Source: UBA668 sp038234785 (GTDB lineage: Bacteria > Actinomycetota > Acidimicrobiia > Acidimicrobiales > Ilumatobacteraceae). Taken from it: a DNA stretch of 13,730 bases. The stretch lies in assembly GCA_038234785.1 (NCBI GenBank), contig JBBQTC010000084.1, positions 1-13,730 on the forward strand. Direction: 5' to 3'. The translations under genes and the position numbers were made by a program. Below, piece by piece: positions 6,101 to 12,836 of the stretch; the first letter of the stretch is position 1, and the number at the start of each line of letters is the position of its first letter. The notes under the pieces are model-generated. The model saw nothing but the letters and a program-made list of their open reading frames with translations. It did not search any database and was not told the DNA's origin.

Positions 6101-7159
6101 TCACCGTTCGCCGCCTGCCAAGCCTTGGGCGACGGCGGCGGCGGAGTAGACGGCGGCCTTAGCGGCTGCTTCGGCAGCGAGCACACCGGCTTTCGTCGTC
6201 GCTTCGGCCGCCAACGCGGCGGTCTTCGTGGCCGCTTCGACAGCTTGGGTCGCCGCCTTCGCGAGCGCCTCGGCCTGTTTGAACGCCGCCTTGACCGCCG
6301 ACTCGCTGATCTTGGACATGCCCTTGACGGCGAGCTCCTGGGCGCGCAGCGCGGCCTTAGCCTGCGCCTCGGCGAGCGCGGTCGCTGCCTTCAAGTTCGC
6401 CTCGGGAATGAGCAGCGACAGCTTGGCGGCGGACTCGCCCAGCTTCATTCCCTGTTTGGACAAGGTCTCGCTGGCGGCGAACGCATTGCGGGCGAAGCGG
6501 CCGGCGGCCTCCCCCTTCCACCCGACCCCGTTGAGCCGGATGCCGTTCGCCCACGTCGTGCCCGTGCGAGCGAGTGAGTTGATCTGCGACGCCGTCGTGG
6601 CGGTGGCACTCAGATCGCCGGCGACGCGTCCGAACATCGTGGCGTTCTGCGACGCGTTCAGCTGGAAGCGGGCCTGGCCGGCGAGCTTGAGGTTGGATAA
6701 CCCCCGCGCCGCGACGGCGTTCGCCTGCCGCGAGAGGGCAGTAGGGATCAGCCCGGAGCGGGGCCCGCCCATCTGGCCGCCGCGCAGGCCGAGCAGGCCC
6801 GCGGTGTTGAACGAGTCGTTGCGGAAGATGGCGCGTCCGTTCAGCGACGGGTCCTTCGACCAACCGTTGCTCTTGAAGTGGACGTGGTCAGCGCCGGCTC
6901 TCGTGAGGTTGTGAATGCCGTGCGGGTCGGCGTATCGCTGCGAGAAGAACCAGTCTTTGCCGTTGGCCGACCGGGTCGCCAACACGGTTCGTGAAGGCGC
7001 GCCCGGCGGGCGCAGCGTGAGCTTCCACGTTTCCCCACCCATGCTGCTGCGGCGAAACGGTGAGATGTCGTAAGGCACCCCAGGCCGGAGGATCCACGTG
7101 AGCGAGTTCAGCGACGAGATCGGGTTGTGACGCCCGAAGATCGCCTCGAAGAGGCCCAT
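6101..7159 (-). CDS. unknown protein with C-terminal 11-residue (hendecad) helical repeats; last gene of the envelope operon
   Basis: 352 residues from ATG 7159, with GGAAGGAG 10 nt upstream. The first ~110 residues (MGLFEAIFGRHNPISSL..., TWKLTLRPPG, DWFFSQRYADPHGIHNL) look globular with beta strands and are unlike anything I know. A Gly/Ala-rich middle follows. From about residue 228 to 337 the chain is ten consecutive 11-residue units, each with Glu at position 4 and Lys at position 8 (for example KISESAVKAAF, KQAEALAKAAT, LAAEAAAKAAV), plus a degenerate unit at each end. Such 11-mer helices occur in LEA proteins, apolipoproteins/synucleins and right-handed coiled coils, which bind lipid or form long rods. 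No signal peptide or membrane helix is seen, so it probably lies in the cytoplasm or on the inner membrane face. It follows the four-helix membrane protein by 32 nt. Function unknown. Confidence 0.75.
   Translation of the reverse strand: MGLFEAIFGRHNPISSLNSLTWILRPGVPYDISPFRRSSMGGETWKLTLRPPGAPSRTVLATRSANGKDWFFSQRYADPHGIHNLTRAGADHVHFKSNGWSKDPSLNGRAIFRNDSFNTAGLLGLRGGQMGGPRSGLIPTALSRQANAVAARGLSNLKLAGQARFQLNASQNATMFGRVAGDLSATATTASQINSLARTGTTWANGIRLNGVGWKGEAAGRFARNAFAASETLSKQGMKLGESAAKLSLLIPEANLKAATALAEAQAKAALRAQELAVKGMSKISESAVKAAFKQAEALAKAATQAVEAATKTAALAAEATTKAGVLAAEAAAKAAVYSAAAVAQGLAGGER
6149..6478 (-). repeat. ten coding 33-bp units giving hendecad repeats xxxExxxKxxx
   Basis: These are residues 228-337 of the 352-residue protein. 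All ten 11-residue units keep Glu at position 4 and Lys at position 8 without insertion or deletion, while the other positions are mostly Ala, Leu, Thr and Val. The E-K pairs are four residues apart, suitable for helix-stabilising salt bridges. Later units (towards 6149) are the most alanine-rich and most alike, suggesting recent unit duplication. Confidence 0.8.
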
Positions 7160-7191
7160 AGCTTCGACTCCTTCCGGGACCGGAGTGACGT

Positions 7192-8409
7192 CTAGGCGGC
7201 GACGCCGCCGCTGCCGTCGTCGAGGAGACGGACCTGTGGGTCGGTGGTCGCCGCCGTCGGCACCTCGATGTACTGGTCGATCAGTGCTTCGAAGTCGAGC
7301 GGCTGATACGGCTGCGCGGCCCGGTCCCGGAGCGATTCAATGCGCGCCTCCAAGTCGCTGATCTGCTGTTCCTGCACGGCAGTGAGCTGCTTATTGTCGT
7401 GACCGGCGACGGCAAGACGATTGTTCTTGCGAGCGTTGAGCTGCTTCTGGAGGTGGTCGATCTCCGCGTGGCGCAGCCGGTCGGCCTTGGTGTGCACGTG
7501 CTGGTGGAGCTGGTCGGCACGTTCGATGAGCGCCTTGTCGGTCTCGGCGCACACAATGTCGTCGGTGTTGCTCGGCGTGTGCACGAAGTACTCGACGACC
7601 ATGATCACGACCGCGAGGAGCACGGTCATGAGCCCGAAGCCGGCGTAGGCGGACTTGGCGCCGGTATCGCCAGTGTCGAGCGCGGTGCGCATCATGAACA
7701 TGCCGAACTGGAGGATGATGCCGAACGAGCCGAGAGCGAGCGCGCCGATCCACGCGCCGAGTGCCCCGCCGCTGCGGGCGGCCTGCGATGCCGCGGTGGC
7801 GTCGCGAGCGAGACGACCAGCGAAGAACATCGGTACGGTGCCGAGCGCCGCGAACAGGAACGCGACGGGCACGGCCATGAAGCCGAACGGCGTGCGGCCC
7901 ATAACGCCGGCGATGAAGTTCGTGATGACGATGGTGTCGAGGACGATGCCGCCGAACAGCAGGCCGACCCCCAGCTTCTTGGCCTTAAGGTAGGCGCCCG
8001 GCTTGCGGAAGTAGCCGGCCGGGCGCTTGATGATCTGCTGGTAGCGGGCGTAGGCGAGCGTCGCCGGACGCAGGATGCGAGCGAGCTGCTTGGTGGCCTC
8101 GATGTGAGACGCCTCGGCGTCGACGAGGATGGCGTTGCGCATCGTCTCGCTGTCAGTGCCGCCGAGGCGGTTGACCGTTTCCGACCCATCGGCGAGGGTG
8201 GTGATCACCACGTCCTCGGTGCCATTACCGAGGTCGGGGATCTGGTCACGGACGGAGGCGGCGAACCCGTTGAGGGTTTCCTGACGGGTCTTGGTCGTCT
8301 GCTCGATGCGGTTGACCTTGTCTCCCTCGGCCTTGGCGCGGCGGACCTGCACTCTGTCGTCGAACCAGCCGAACATGCTCTCGGTGATGTTGCCGTCGAA
8401 GATGCCCAT
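7192..8409 (-). CDS. four-transmembrane-helix protein with cytoplasmic coiled coil (unknown)
   Basis: 405 residues from ATG 8409, preceded by GAAAGGGG. The N-terminus (MGIFDGNITESMFGWFDDRV) is amphipathic; residues 20-130 are charged and soluble. Hydrophobic segments lie at about 146-170 (GVGLLFGGIVLDTIVI), 176-198, 215-240 and 256-277 (FGLMTVLLAVVIMVVEYF). The remaining ~125 residues are charged and helical (KALIERADQLHQHVHTKADR ... QQISDLEARIESLRDR), a probable coiled coil. Both ends should be cytoplasmic. The layout recalls MotA/ExbB-type stators with tails (as in ZorA), but the helix signatures of that family are not visible, so I do not claim it. It sits between the single-pass protein (42-nt gap) and the hendecad protein (32-nt gap) and is the natural membrane core of the putative complex. 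Confidence 0.75.
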   Translation of the reverse strand: MGIFDGNITESMFGWFDDRVQVRRAKAEGDKVNRIEQTTKTRQETLNGFAASVRDQIPDLGNGTEDVVITTLADGSETVNRLGGTDSETMRNAILVDAEASHIEATKQLARILRPATLAYARYQQIIKRPAGYFRKPGAYLKAKKLGVGLLFGGIVLDTIVITNFIAGVMGRTPFGFMAVPVAFLFAALGTVPMFFAGRLARDATAASQAARSGGALGAWIGALALGSFGIILQFGMFMMRTALDTGDTGAKSAYAGFGLMTVLLAVVIMVVEYFVHTPSNTDDIVCAETDKALIERADQLHQHVHTKADRLRHAEIDHLQKQLNARKNNRLAVAGHDNKQLTAVQEQQISDLEARIESLRDRAAQPYQPLDFEALIDQYIEVPTAATTDPQVRLLDDGSGGVAA

Positions 8410-8451
8410 GGGTGGAGCCCCTTTCGGTGTCGGTGTGGGCGGGTGTGTGGG

Positions 8452-9315
8452 TTACGAGGAACAGTCCCGACGGACGGTGGCGTGGGCACAGACAGCGTGG
8501 AACAAGGCGTCGGCCGCGGCCTGCTGGGCGCCGGTGAGTCGCACAGAGCGGGGCGTGTCGAGGTGCACGCTCCCCGCGATGAGCTGCAGCGCGTTGGCGT
8601 CGACGCAGTTCTGCACGGTGCTGTCGGCGACAGTGCCGCCGCTGGGACCAGGGTCAGAGGCACGGCCTGCGTGCAGGCAGTTGTCCGCGGAGGTGTCGGT
8701 CGATGTCAGGACGAACAGGTCGTCGCTGGTCTCGGCGACGTCGGCGGCGATCTGCAACACGGACAACAACCCGGCCGCGGGTCTCGTCGGACGCGGAATC
8801 GACGCCATGCTGTCGGCGGCCGCAGCCGCGATGGTGTCGACGGCGCGGCGGCGCTGGTCGGCGACAACAGCGCGATTCGAATCCGAGTTGTCGTCGTGCA
8901 GCACCTCGAGGTCCTTGGCGTTGGCTTGCACCGTCAGCGGCGCCGCGAAGCATCCGGCGGCGGTGTAGTTGTTGTCCCCGCTGACGAAGCGCAGGTCGAC
9001 GGTCAGGGGCTTGGTTGGGTCCGTGCCCGTGAGCGAGGCGCGCACGAATCGCGCGACGTCGTCCTGCGCGGCCTCGGTGTTGCCGGGCACCTTGATGACC
9101 AAGCCGCGGCGTGTTCCTTCGGCGGGGGCGGTGCGGGCGAAGCTGTCGCAGGTCGGCGGTGCTTTCAACTTGTTGGTCCAAGACAACACACCGGCGCCGG
9201 CACCTCCGACGATGAGTACAGCGACGGTGGCCGCGGCGATGAGCACAGCGAGACGGCGACCGCGGCCGACGATCGGCTGATCGTCTTCGATTGCGACACG
9301 GTGGAGGGTGGTCAC
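8452..9315 (-). CDS. single-pass membrane protein with a large exported domain (unknown)
   Basis: 287 residues from GTG 9315, chosen because GAAGGG lies 9 nt upstream; ATG 9342, overlapping the stop of the previous gene, would add nine residues. A short basic N-terminus (GRGRRLA) precedes one hydrophobic helix at about 21-42 (LAVLIAAATVAVLIVGGAGAG), so about 240 residues face outwards. That domain has alternating strands and helices (RGLVIKVPGN, LTVDLRFVSGD, LLSVLQIAADVAETSDDLFVLTSTD) and several cysteines (CDSF, GCF, NCLHAG, NCV, VCAH, DCSS) that could form disulfides. The strand-helix order is reminiscent of a von Willebrand A-like or Rossmann-type fold, but no DxSxS metal site is seen. It is encoded directly after the OmpA-domain lipoprotein and probably works with it. 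Confidence 0.7.
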   Translation of the reverse strand: MTTLHRVAIEDDQPIVGRGRRLAVLIAAATVAVLIVGGAGAGVLSWTNKLKAPPTCDSFARTAPAEGTRRGLVIKVPGNTEAAQDDVARFVRASLTGTDPTKPLTVDLRFVSGDNNYTAAGCFAAPLTVQANAKDLEVLHDDNSDSNRAVVADQRRRAVDTIAAAAADSMASIPRPTRPAAGLLSVLQIAADVAETSDDLFVLTSTDTSADNCLHAGRASDPGPSGGTVADSTVQNCVDANALQLIAGSVHLDTPRSVRLTGAQQAAADALFHAVCAHATVRRDCSS

Positions 9316-9334
9316 GGGGGGGTTCCCTTCTGCG

Positions 9335-9973
9335 TCAGGCATGGGTGAATGAGATCTCGACCTTGCGGTCCTCGGCGGAGGTGCCTGGGCCGACCGAACC
9401 GACGCCGCGGCTGACGACGAGGTTCTGCGGGTAGCCAACTGAGAGGGCAATTGCCATCGCTGCGTTGGCGGCGCGGTCCTGCGAGATGCGCTGGTTGACT
9501 GTGTCGCTGCCGGTGGCGTCGGCGTAGCCGACGACGGTGAGCACCCAGTTGCATGCCGCCGCGTCGGCCGCCACCTTGCGAACATCCGCGATGAGGGCCG
9601 CCCATTGCGGGTCCGCGGTGTCGGGCTGCGAGACGCTGCGCGGGAACACGGCGGCGTGCAGGGTGCCGATGCTGACGGTGCCCCGACAGAGCCGGAGCAT
9701 GGCGACGACTTCGTCGCCGGTGGCTTGCGCGACCGCGGCGGGTTGCTCGGACCACGAGGCGGGAGGCGCATCGCGGGTCCCGCCGCATGCTGCAGAGGTG
9801 ACAGCGACGGTGAGGCCGAGTCCGCACGCGGCGAGGAGGCTGATGCCGCGGCGGAGCGGGGCGCGGGCGTGATCGTTAGGTGCGAATCGCTCTGCAGCAG
9901 CAGTCGTGTCGCCGACGGCGCTGCGGGCCGGAGGTCGTCGACGATCGAGGCGTACAGGTGTACTTTTGAACAC
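9335..9973 (-). CDS. OmpA-domain peptidoglycan-binding lipoprotein; first gene of the envelope operon
   Basis: 212 residues from GTG 9973 (AGGGGG about 11 nt upstream; no other usable start precedes the signal sequence). After an unusually long ~43-residue N-terminal stretch comes a hydrophobic segment GISLLAACGLGLTVAVTSAA followed by C63-G-G, which looks like a lipoprotein signal with a weak lipobox. The C-terminal domain matches OmpA/MotB: VVGYADATGSDTVNQRISQD then RAAN, with D152 and R167 exactly 15 residues apart, as are the diaminopimelate-binding D271 and R286 of Acinetobacter OmpA; EDRKVEISF replaces the usual NRRVEI. It should tether the complex to the cell wall. The region between (residues 80-148) has an alpha/beta pattern and two cysteines (C96, C141). 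The stop overlaps the region of the next gene's start. Confidence 0.8.
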   Translation of the reverse strand: MFKSTPVRLDRRRPPARSAVGDTTAAAERFAPNDHARAPLRRGISLLAACGLGLTVAVTSAACGGTRDAPPASWSEQPAAVAQATGDEVVAMLRLCRGTVSIGTLHAAVFPRSVSQPDTADPQWAALIADVRKVAADAAACNWVLTVVGYADATGSDTVNQRISQDRAANAAMAIALSVGYPQNLVVSRGVGSVGPGTSAEDRKVEISFTHA

Positions 9974-10021
9974 GGCCAGGCACCCCCTGGTCTGAGCGAG
10001 TTAGCGGTGCAACGCCTTCTC

Positions 10022-10046
10022 GCTTGTAACAGTCAGCTTGTAACAG
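10022..10046. repeat. tandem GCTTGTAACAG direct repeats
   Basis: The 11-bp sequence GCTTGTAACAG occurs at 10022-10032 and again at 10036-10046, a 14-bp period. Both copies contain TGTAAC, which is also the half-site of the palindrome at 10129-10146. They lie about 50-75 bp upstream of the GTG at 9973, a suitable place for a regulator of the envelope operon. Confidence 0.55.
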
Positions 10047-10076
10047 AACCCCAGCCCCAAAGGCTGGGGTTCTGTT
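10042..10076. terminator. strong 15-bp perfect hairpin (possible bidirectional terminator)
   Basis: AACAGAACCCCAGCC (10042-10056), a 5-nt loop CCAAA, and its exact complement (10062-10076) form a stable GC-rich stem. On the plus strand it ends in TTCTGTTCGTT, a poor but T-rich tail. As a terminator it would insulate the two divergent units from read-through or antisense transcription. Its position upstream of both genes is odd for a terminator, so a 5' leader structure or an operator is also possible. Confidence 0.5.
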
Positions 10077-10128
10077 CGTTATAGACCCGGAAAGGGCACT
10101 CGGCAAGAAGAAGTGCGCGAGAATGCGA

Positions 10129-10146
10129 AGTTACATCGGTGTAACT
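10129..10146. promoter_or_regulatory. palindromic operator AGTTACA-N4-TGTAACT
   Basis: A perfect 7-bp inverted repeat with a 4-bp spacer ends one base before the -35 box at 10148. Its TGTAAC half-site is repeated twice at 10026-10031 and 10040-10045. It looks like the site of a dimeric regulator controlling the gene at 10296 and perhaps the divergent operon as well. The regulator is not identified. Confidence 0.5.
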
Positions 10147-10147
10147 C

Positions 10148-10176
10148 TTCACTTCCCGGTCGGTACGACCGATAGT
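10148..10176 (+). promoter_or_regulatory. promoter of the 677-residue gene
   Basis: TTCACT (10148-10153) and GATAGT (10171-10176) are separated by 17 nt. A second short palindrome, CGGTCG-GTA-CGACCG (10157-10171), fills the spacer and touches the -10 box. The expected start near 10183 leaves a leader of about 113 nt before the ATG at 10296. Confidence 0.45.
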
Positions 10177-10295
10177 GTCACGCGGCCCACTTGGAGCGTT
10201 CGTCGGACACCTTGGCCGCAACCTGGCCGCACAACGCGTAGGTCCATGCGATTACAGGGTTGCAATGCCGTCTGTTTGTGGGAAAGTGACCCAAC

Positions 10296-12329
10296 ATGCC
10301 ACGGTATAACGAGCTTGAGGTGACCGGGGGCGACCGAGGGAGCCTGCTGCGGTTCGCCGCCGTCGCGACGCTCTTAGGGGGAACCAAGCCTGAAGGTCGC
10401 ACGCGGCGAGGCGCGCCACAGCTTCCCGAGCGGCTAGCGGCTCCACCCCACAATTTCACGCAGACGCGGTTCACGCAGCTCCTGCGAAGCGGACCGCTGC
10501 TCGAGCAGAAGGAGAGTGTCCTCGCGGCGATCGACGAGTCGGAGGATCGACGCCTCGTCGAGCTCTATCGGACGCTTAGGGCGGCGAAGGATCCCGACAG
10601 TGTCGCCTCGGGCGTGAACGGAGAGTTTTGGACCGTCTTGAGGAGGCTCGGGACGAGTAGGCACCCGATCGACGCCGTCATAGGGGCGAGTTCGGCCGTC
10701 AACTACCTGAGCGAGGTGGCCGCACGGGGCGAGTCCGTCAGCCGGCGCGACATCCTCGCGGTCGGGCGACTCCAGCGGGGACTGTGCCAGATCGCGCTTC
10801 GGAACTACCCGTTCTCGTCCAAGGCGCTCGACCTCATCGCCGTTCTTTGTCGTTGGGAGGTGGATGCCCCTCTCGGTTACATGACATCGGTGCCGACGGG
10901 ACGGCGCATCAGTCGCGCGTTTGATCGGGCCATTCGGACCTACGTCGGCGGCCAGCTGATGGACCCCGAGGCGTTCTCCGTGATGTTTCGACAGATCGCC
11001 GAAAAGGCCGTCGGTAGACCGCTCAAATCCGCACAAACGTCGACGACGTCAACCTCTGCACTGCTGCGTCTCGTTCGAGTGATCGCGCGATTCGAGAGCG
11101 ACGAAGACGCGGGCCTCCGGCGTGGGAGCAGCTCGAGCTTCACAGGCGACATCGTCGACGCGCTCGCGCGCATCGCCTCGCCTTTCTCGCTCGAGAGGGA
11201 CAAGAGGGAGAAGGTCGTCAACTGGGCATCCGAACGACAAGTGGCGATCGGAGTCGCGGACATCGTCGTCAGACGTGAAGCCATCTTCACGCTCTATGAA
11301 ATGCAGCTCGGTAGCCTGCGAAAGCTTGCCGCCGTCGATGGTGCGATCCAGAGTGCAATCGGCGACATCCACAAGAACGGCGAGCAGCACTTGTTCGCCG
11401 ACATCATTGACTGGTTCTCGGGCCGCGGCGGTGCGCGTGACATCGATCCAGTCGAGTCGCTCGATGAGCACCGCCTTCACCGCGCTCCGAATTTCCCTGA
11501 CCTGGTCACGGACTCGTCGCTCAATGCAGCGTCATGGGACATCGCCCGTACATCGTTCGCGGACGTAGTCGAACGGCACCTCCCACTCTCAGAGAGCCTC
11601 GTTGGCACCTCGTGGCGCGGCCTGACTCGGCAAGTCGCGGTCGCTACGCGGGACCTCATGCGGGAACTAGTCGTCGTGCCATCAAGCGCCCGCGCACGGA
11701 CGATCGCTGAGACGCTCCAAGCATCCGGCAACGATGTCACGCGCGTTGCCGCGGCAGTACTCGAGGATCTGCTGGTGGACTCGATGCAGAGCAACGCGAC
11801 TCCCGTGGCAAAGCGATGTGCCTGGGCGATCGGATTCCTCGGCCAAGCAACACCGACGATGCTTCGACGCACTCTCGTGCCCGCGCTGAACGGATGCGAC
11901 GCGCTCGATCGGTCAGTCGTCGCCGACGTCGCATGGGCAATCGGAGACATCCTCGCGGCAGAGCCAACATGCCCTGGCCGCGACGAGGCGATGAAGGGCC
12001 TTGCCGCGGTCGTTGACGAGGCATGTGAACGCATGGCGTTCGCGGCCGTACAGGAGCATCAACTAACACGCGGCGTCGATCCGAGCTTCCTCGTCGTGGC
12101 CCAAGCCGCCACCCACGCGCTCGCAATACAGGCCGACCCTGACACGGGCGCGCTCCTGACAAGGGTTGCTGATACGGCCCGACTGTTCAGCGATCGAGCC
12201 CCCGCCGGAGGTGTTACAGGCAGCGACTGGAAGGCACCAAAGGAGCAAGGGAATCGGCTATTCAAATTCGCGGAGTGGGGGCTGCTCCTCCTCGACCAGC
12301 CGTCCTTGCTTTCACAGGCGAGGTGGTAA
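10296..12329 (+). CDS. large helical-repeat protein of unknown function (677 aa)
   Basis: ATG 10296 is preceded by GGAAAG about 9 nt upstream. I do not recognise the family. The protein is predicted by eye to be almost wholly alpha-helical and soluble, without signal peptide, membrane helix or nucleotide-binding loop. Towards the C-terminus, helical pairs of HEAT/ARM-like character appear: KRCAWAIGFLGQATPTMLRR followed by DRSVVADVAWAIGDILAAEP, where CAWAIGFL and VAWAIGDIL are related units. An R/S-rich, low-complexity linker (SAQTSTTSTSALL ... RRGSSSSFTG) lies near residues 245-285. HEAT-like proteins usually act as scaffolds or sensors binding protein or nucleic acid, and uncharacterised ones are common in defence islands; both statements are inference here. 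It has its own promoter with a palindromic site and is followed 96 nt later by a zinc-ribbon gene. Confidence 0.75.
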   Translation: MPRYNELEVTGGDRGSLLRFAAVATLLGGTKPEGRTRRGAPQLPERLAAPPHNFTQTRFTQLLRSGPLLEQKESVLAAIDESEDRRLVELYRTLRAAKDPDSVASGVNGEFWTVLRRLGTSRHPIDAVIGASSAVNYLSEVAARGESVSRRDILAVGRLQRGLCQIALRNYPFSSKALDLIAVLCRWEVDAPLGYMTSVPTGRRISRAFDRAIRTYVGGQLMDPEAFSVMFRQIAEKAVGRPLKSAQTSTTSTSALLRLVRVIARFESDEDAGLRRGSSSSFTGDIVDALARIASPFSLERDKREKVVNWASERQVAIGVADIVVRREAIFTLYEMQLGSLRKLAAVDGAIQSAIGDIHKNGEQHLFADIIDWFSGRGGARDIDPVESLDEHRLHRAPNFPDLVTDSSLNAASWDIARTSFADVVERHLPLSESLVGTSWRGLTRQVAVATRDLMRELVVVPSSARARTIAETLQASGNDVTRVAAAVLEDLLVDSMQSNATPVAKRCAWAIGFLGQATPTMLRRTLVPALNGCDALDRSVVADVAWAIGDILAAEPTCPGRDEAMKGLAAVVDEACERMAFAAVQEHQLTRGVDPSFLVVAQAATHALAIQADPDTGALLTRVADTARLFSDRAPAGGVTGSDWKAPKEQGNRLFKFAEWGLLLLDQPSLLSQARW

Positions 12330-12425
12330 CCGAACCGAGTAGCGGCTCGGCCGAGACTCAGCTAGCGACCGTCACTTACATCGAAGGACCGTGCATCCGG
12401 CTACAGCCATGAAAACGGGGTTGGC

Positions 12426-12731
12426 GTGGGCACCATGTTGCAGGCGACCTGTTCGTGCGGATTCGAGGAGCAGGTTTCAATCGGTCCCGGAATGCTGGCG
12501 GTTGAAACCATTCCCCTCTCGTGTCGGCGGTGCCGCAAGATCCGGCATGCGTCGCGTCACGTCCGAGGGCCAGACGGTGAGCCCTACAATTTGCTCGAGA
12601 TCGACGAGTGGGATCCGGCTACCGGATGCCCCAAGTGCCACCGCCCCGTAACTCCGATCGATGACGCCGGCGGACCCTGTCCGCGATGCGGCGACGACTT
12701 GATCATGACGTTCGTCGGTGTGTGGGACTGA
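12426..12731 (+). CDS. small double zinc-ribbon protein
   Basis: 101 residues from GTG 12426 (GGGG 5 nt upstream; ATG 12435 would shorten it by three residues). Two treble-clef or rubredoxin-like zinc sites can be read: C9-x-C11 with C33-x2-C36, and C68-x2-C71 with C85-x2-C88 (CPKC ... CPRC). Between them is a short acidic segment (LLEIDEWDP). Such proteins bind nucleic acid or act as adaptors; no enzymatic motif is seen. It lies 96 nt downstream of the 677-residue gene in the same direction and may share its transcript. Downstream it converges with the helicase gene; the 105-nt gap has a small TCGAGA-AGC-TCTCGA hairpin (12785-12799) without a T tract. Confidence 0.7.
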   Translation: MGTMLQATCSCGFEEQVSIGPGMLAVETIPLSCRRCRKIRHASRHVRGPDGEPYNLLEIDEWDPATGCPKCHRPVTPIDDAGGPCPRCGDDLIMTFVGVWD

Positions 12732-12836
12732 GCGGACTCGCGCATCGCTGCCATCCCGTGAGGGTTTCGCTCCGCCCCTACGTCTCGAGAAGCTCTCGAA
12801 CTGCAGTGTCCCCGGAAGTTGGTTCACGCGCGCAAT

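Larger units (their letters stand above)
9974..10295. other. divergent intergenic region (322 bp) rich in symmetric elements
   Basis: This is the longest gap in the window that appears gene-free. It separates the minus-strand envelope operon from the plus-strand 677-residue gene. It is less GC-rich than the genes around it. It contains two direct copies of GCTTGTAACAG, a 15-bp hairpin, a TGTAAC palindrome, a second short palindrome and a sigma-70-like promoter facing right (each listed separately). Short frames in it have no ribosome binding site and poor composition. I found no convincing promoter for the envelope operon within it. Confidence 0.6.

Noticed and set aside
7399..9348. 649-codon plus-strand open frame
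   Set aside because: It lies antisense to three well-supported minus-strand genes with ribosome binding sites and membrane or OmpA domains; its product is Gly/Val/Arg/Asp-rich low-complexity sequence typical of a high-GC shadow frame.
10123..10323. 66-residue plus-strand frame over the divergent promoter
   Set aside because: It has no ribosome binding site, an irregular composition, and covers the palindromes and promoter; it is probably not a gene.
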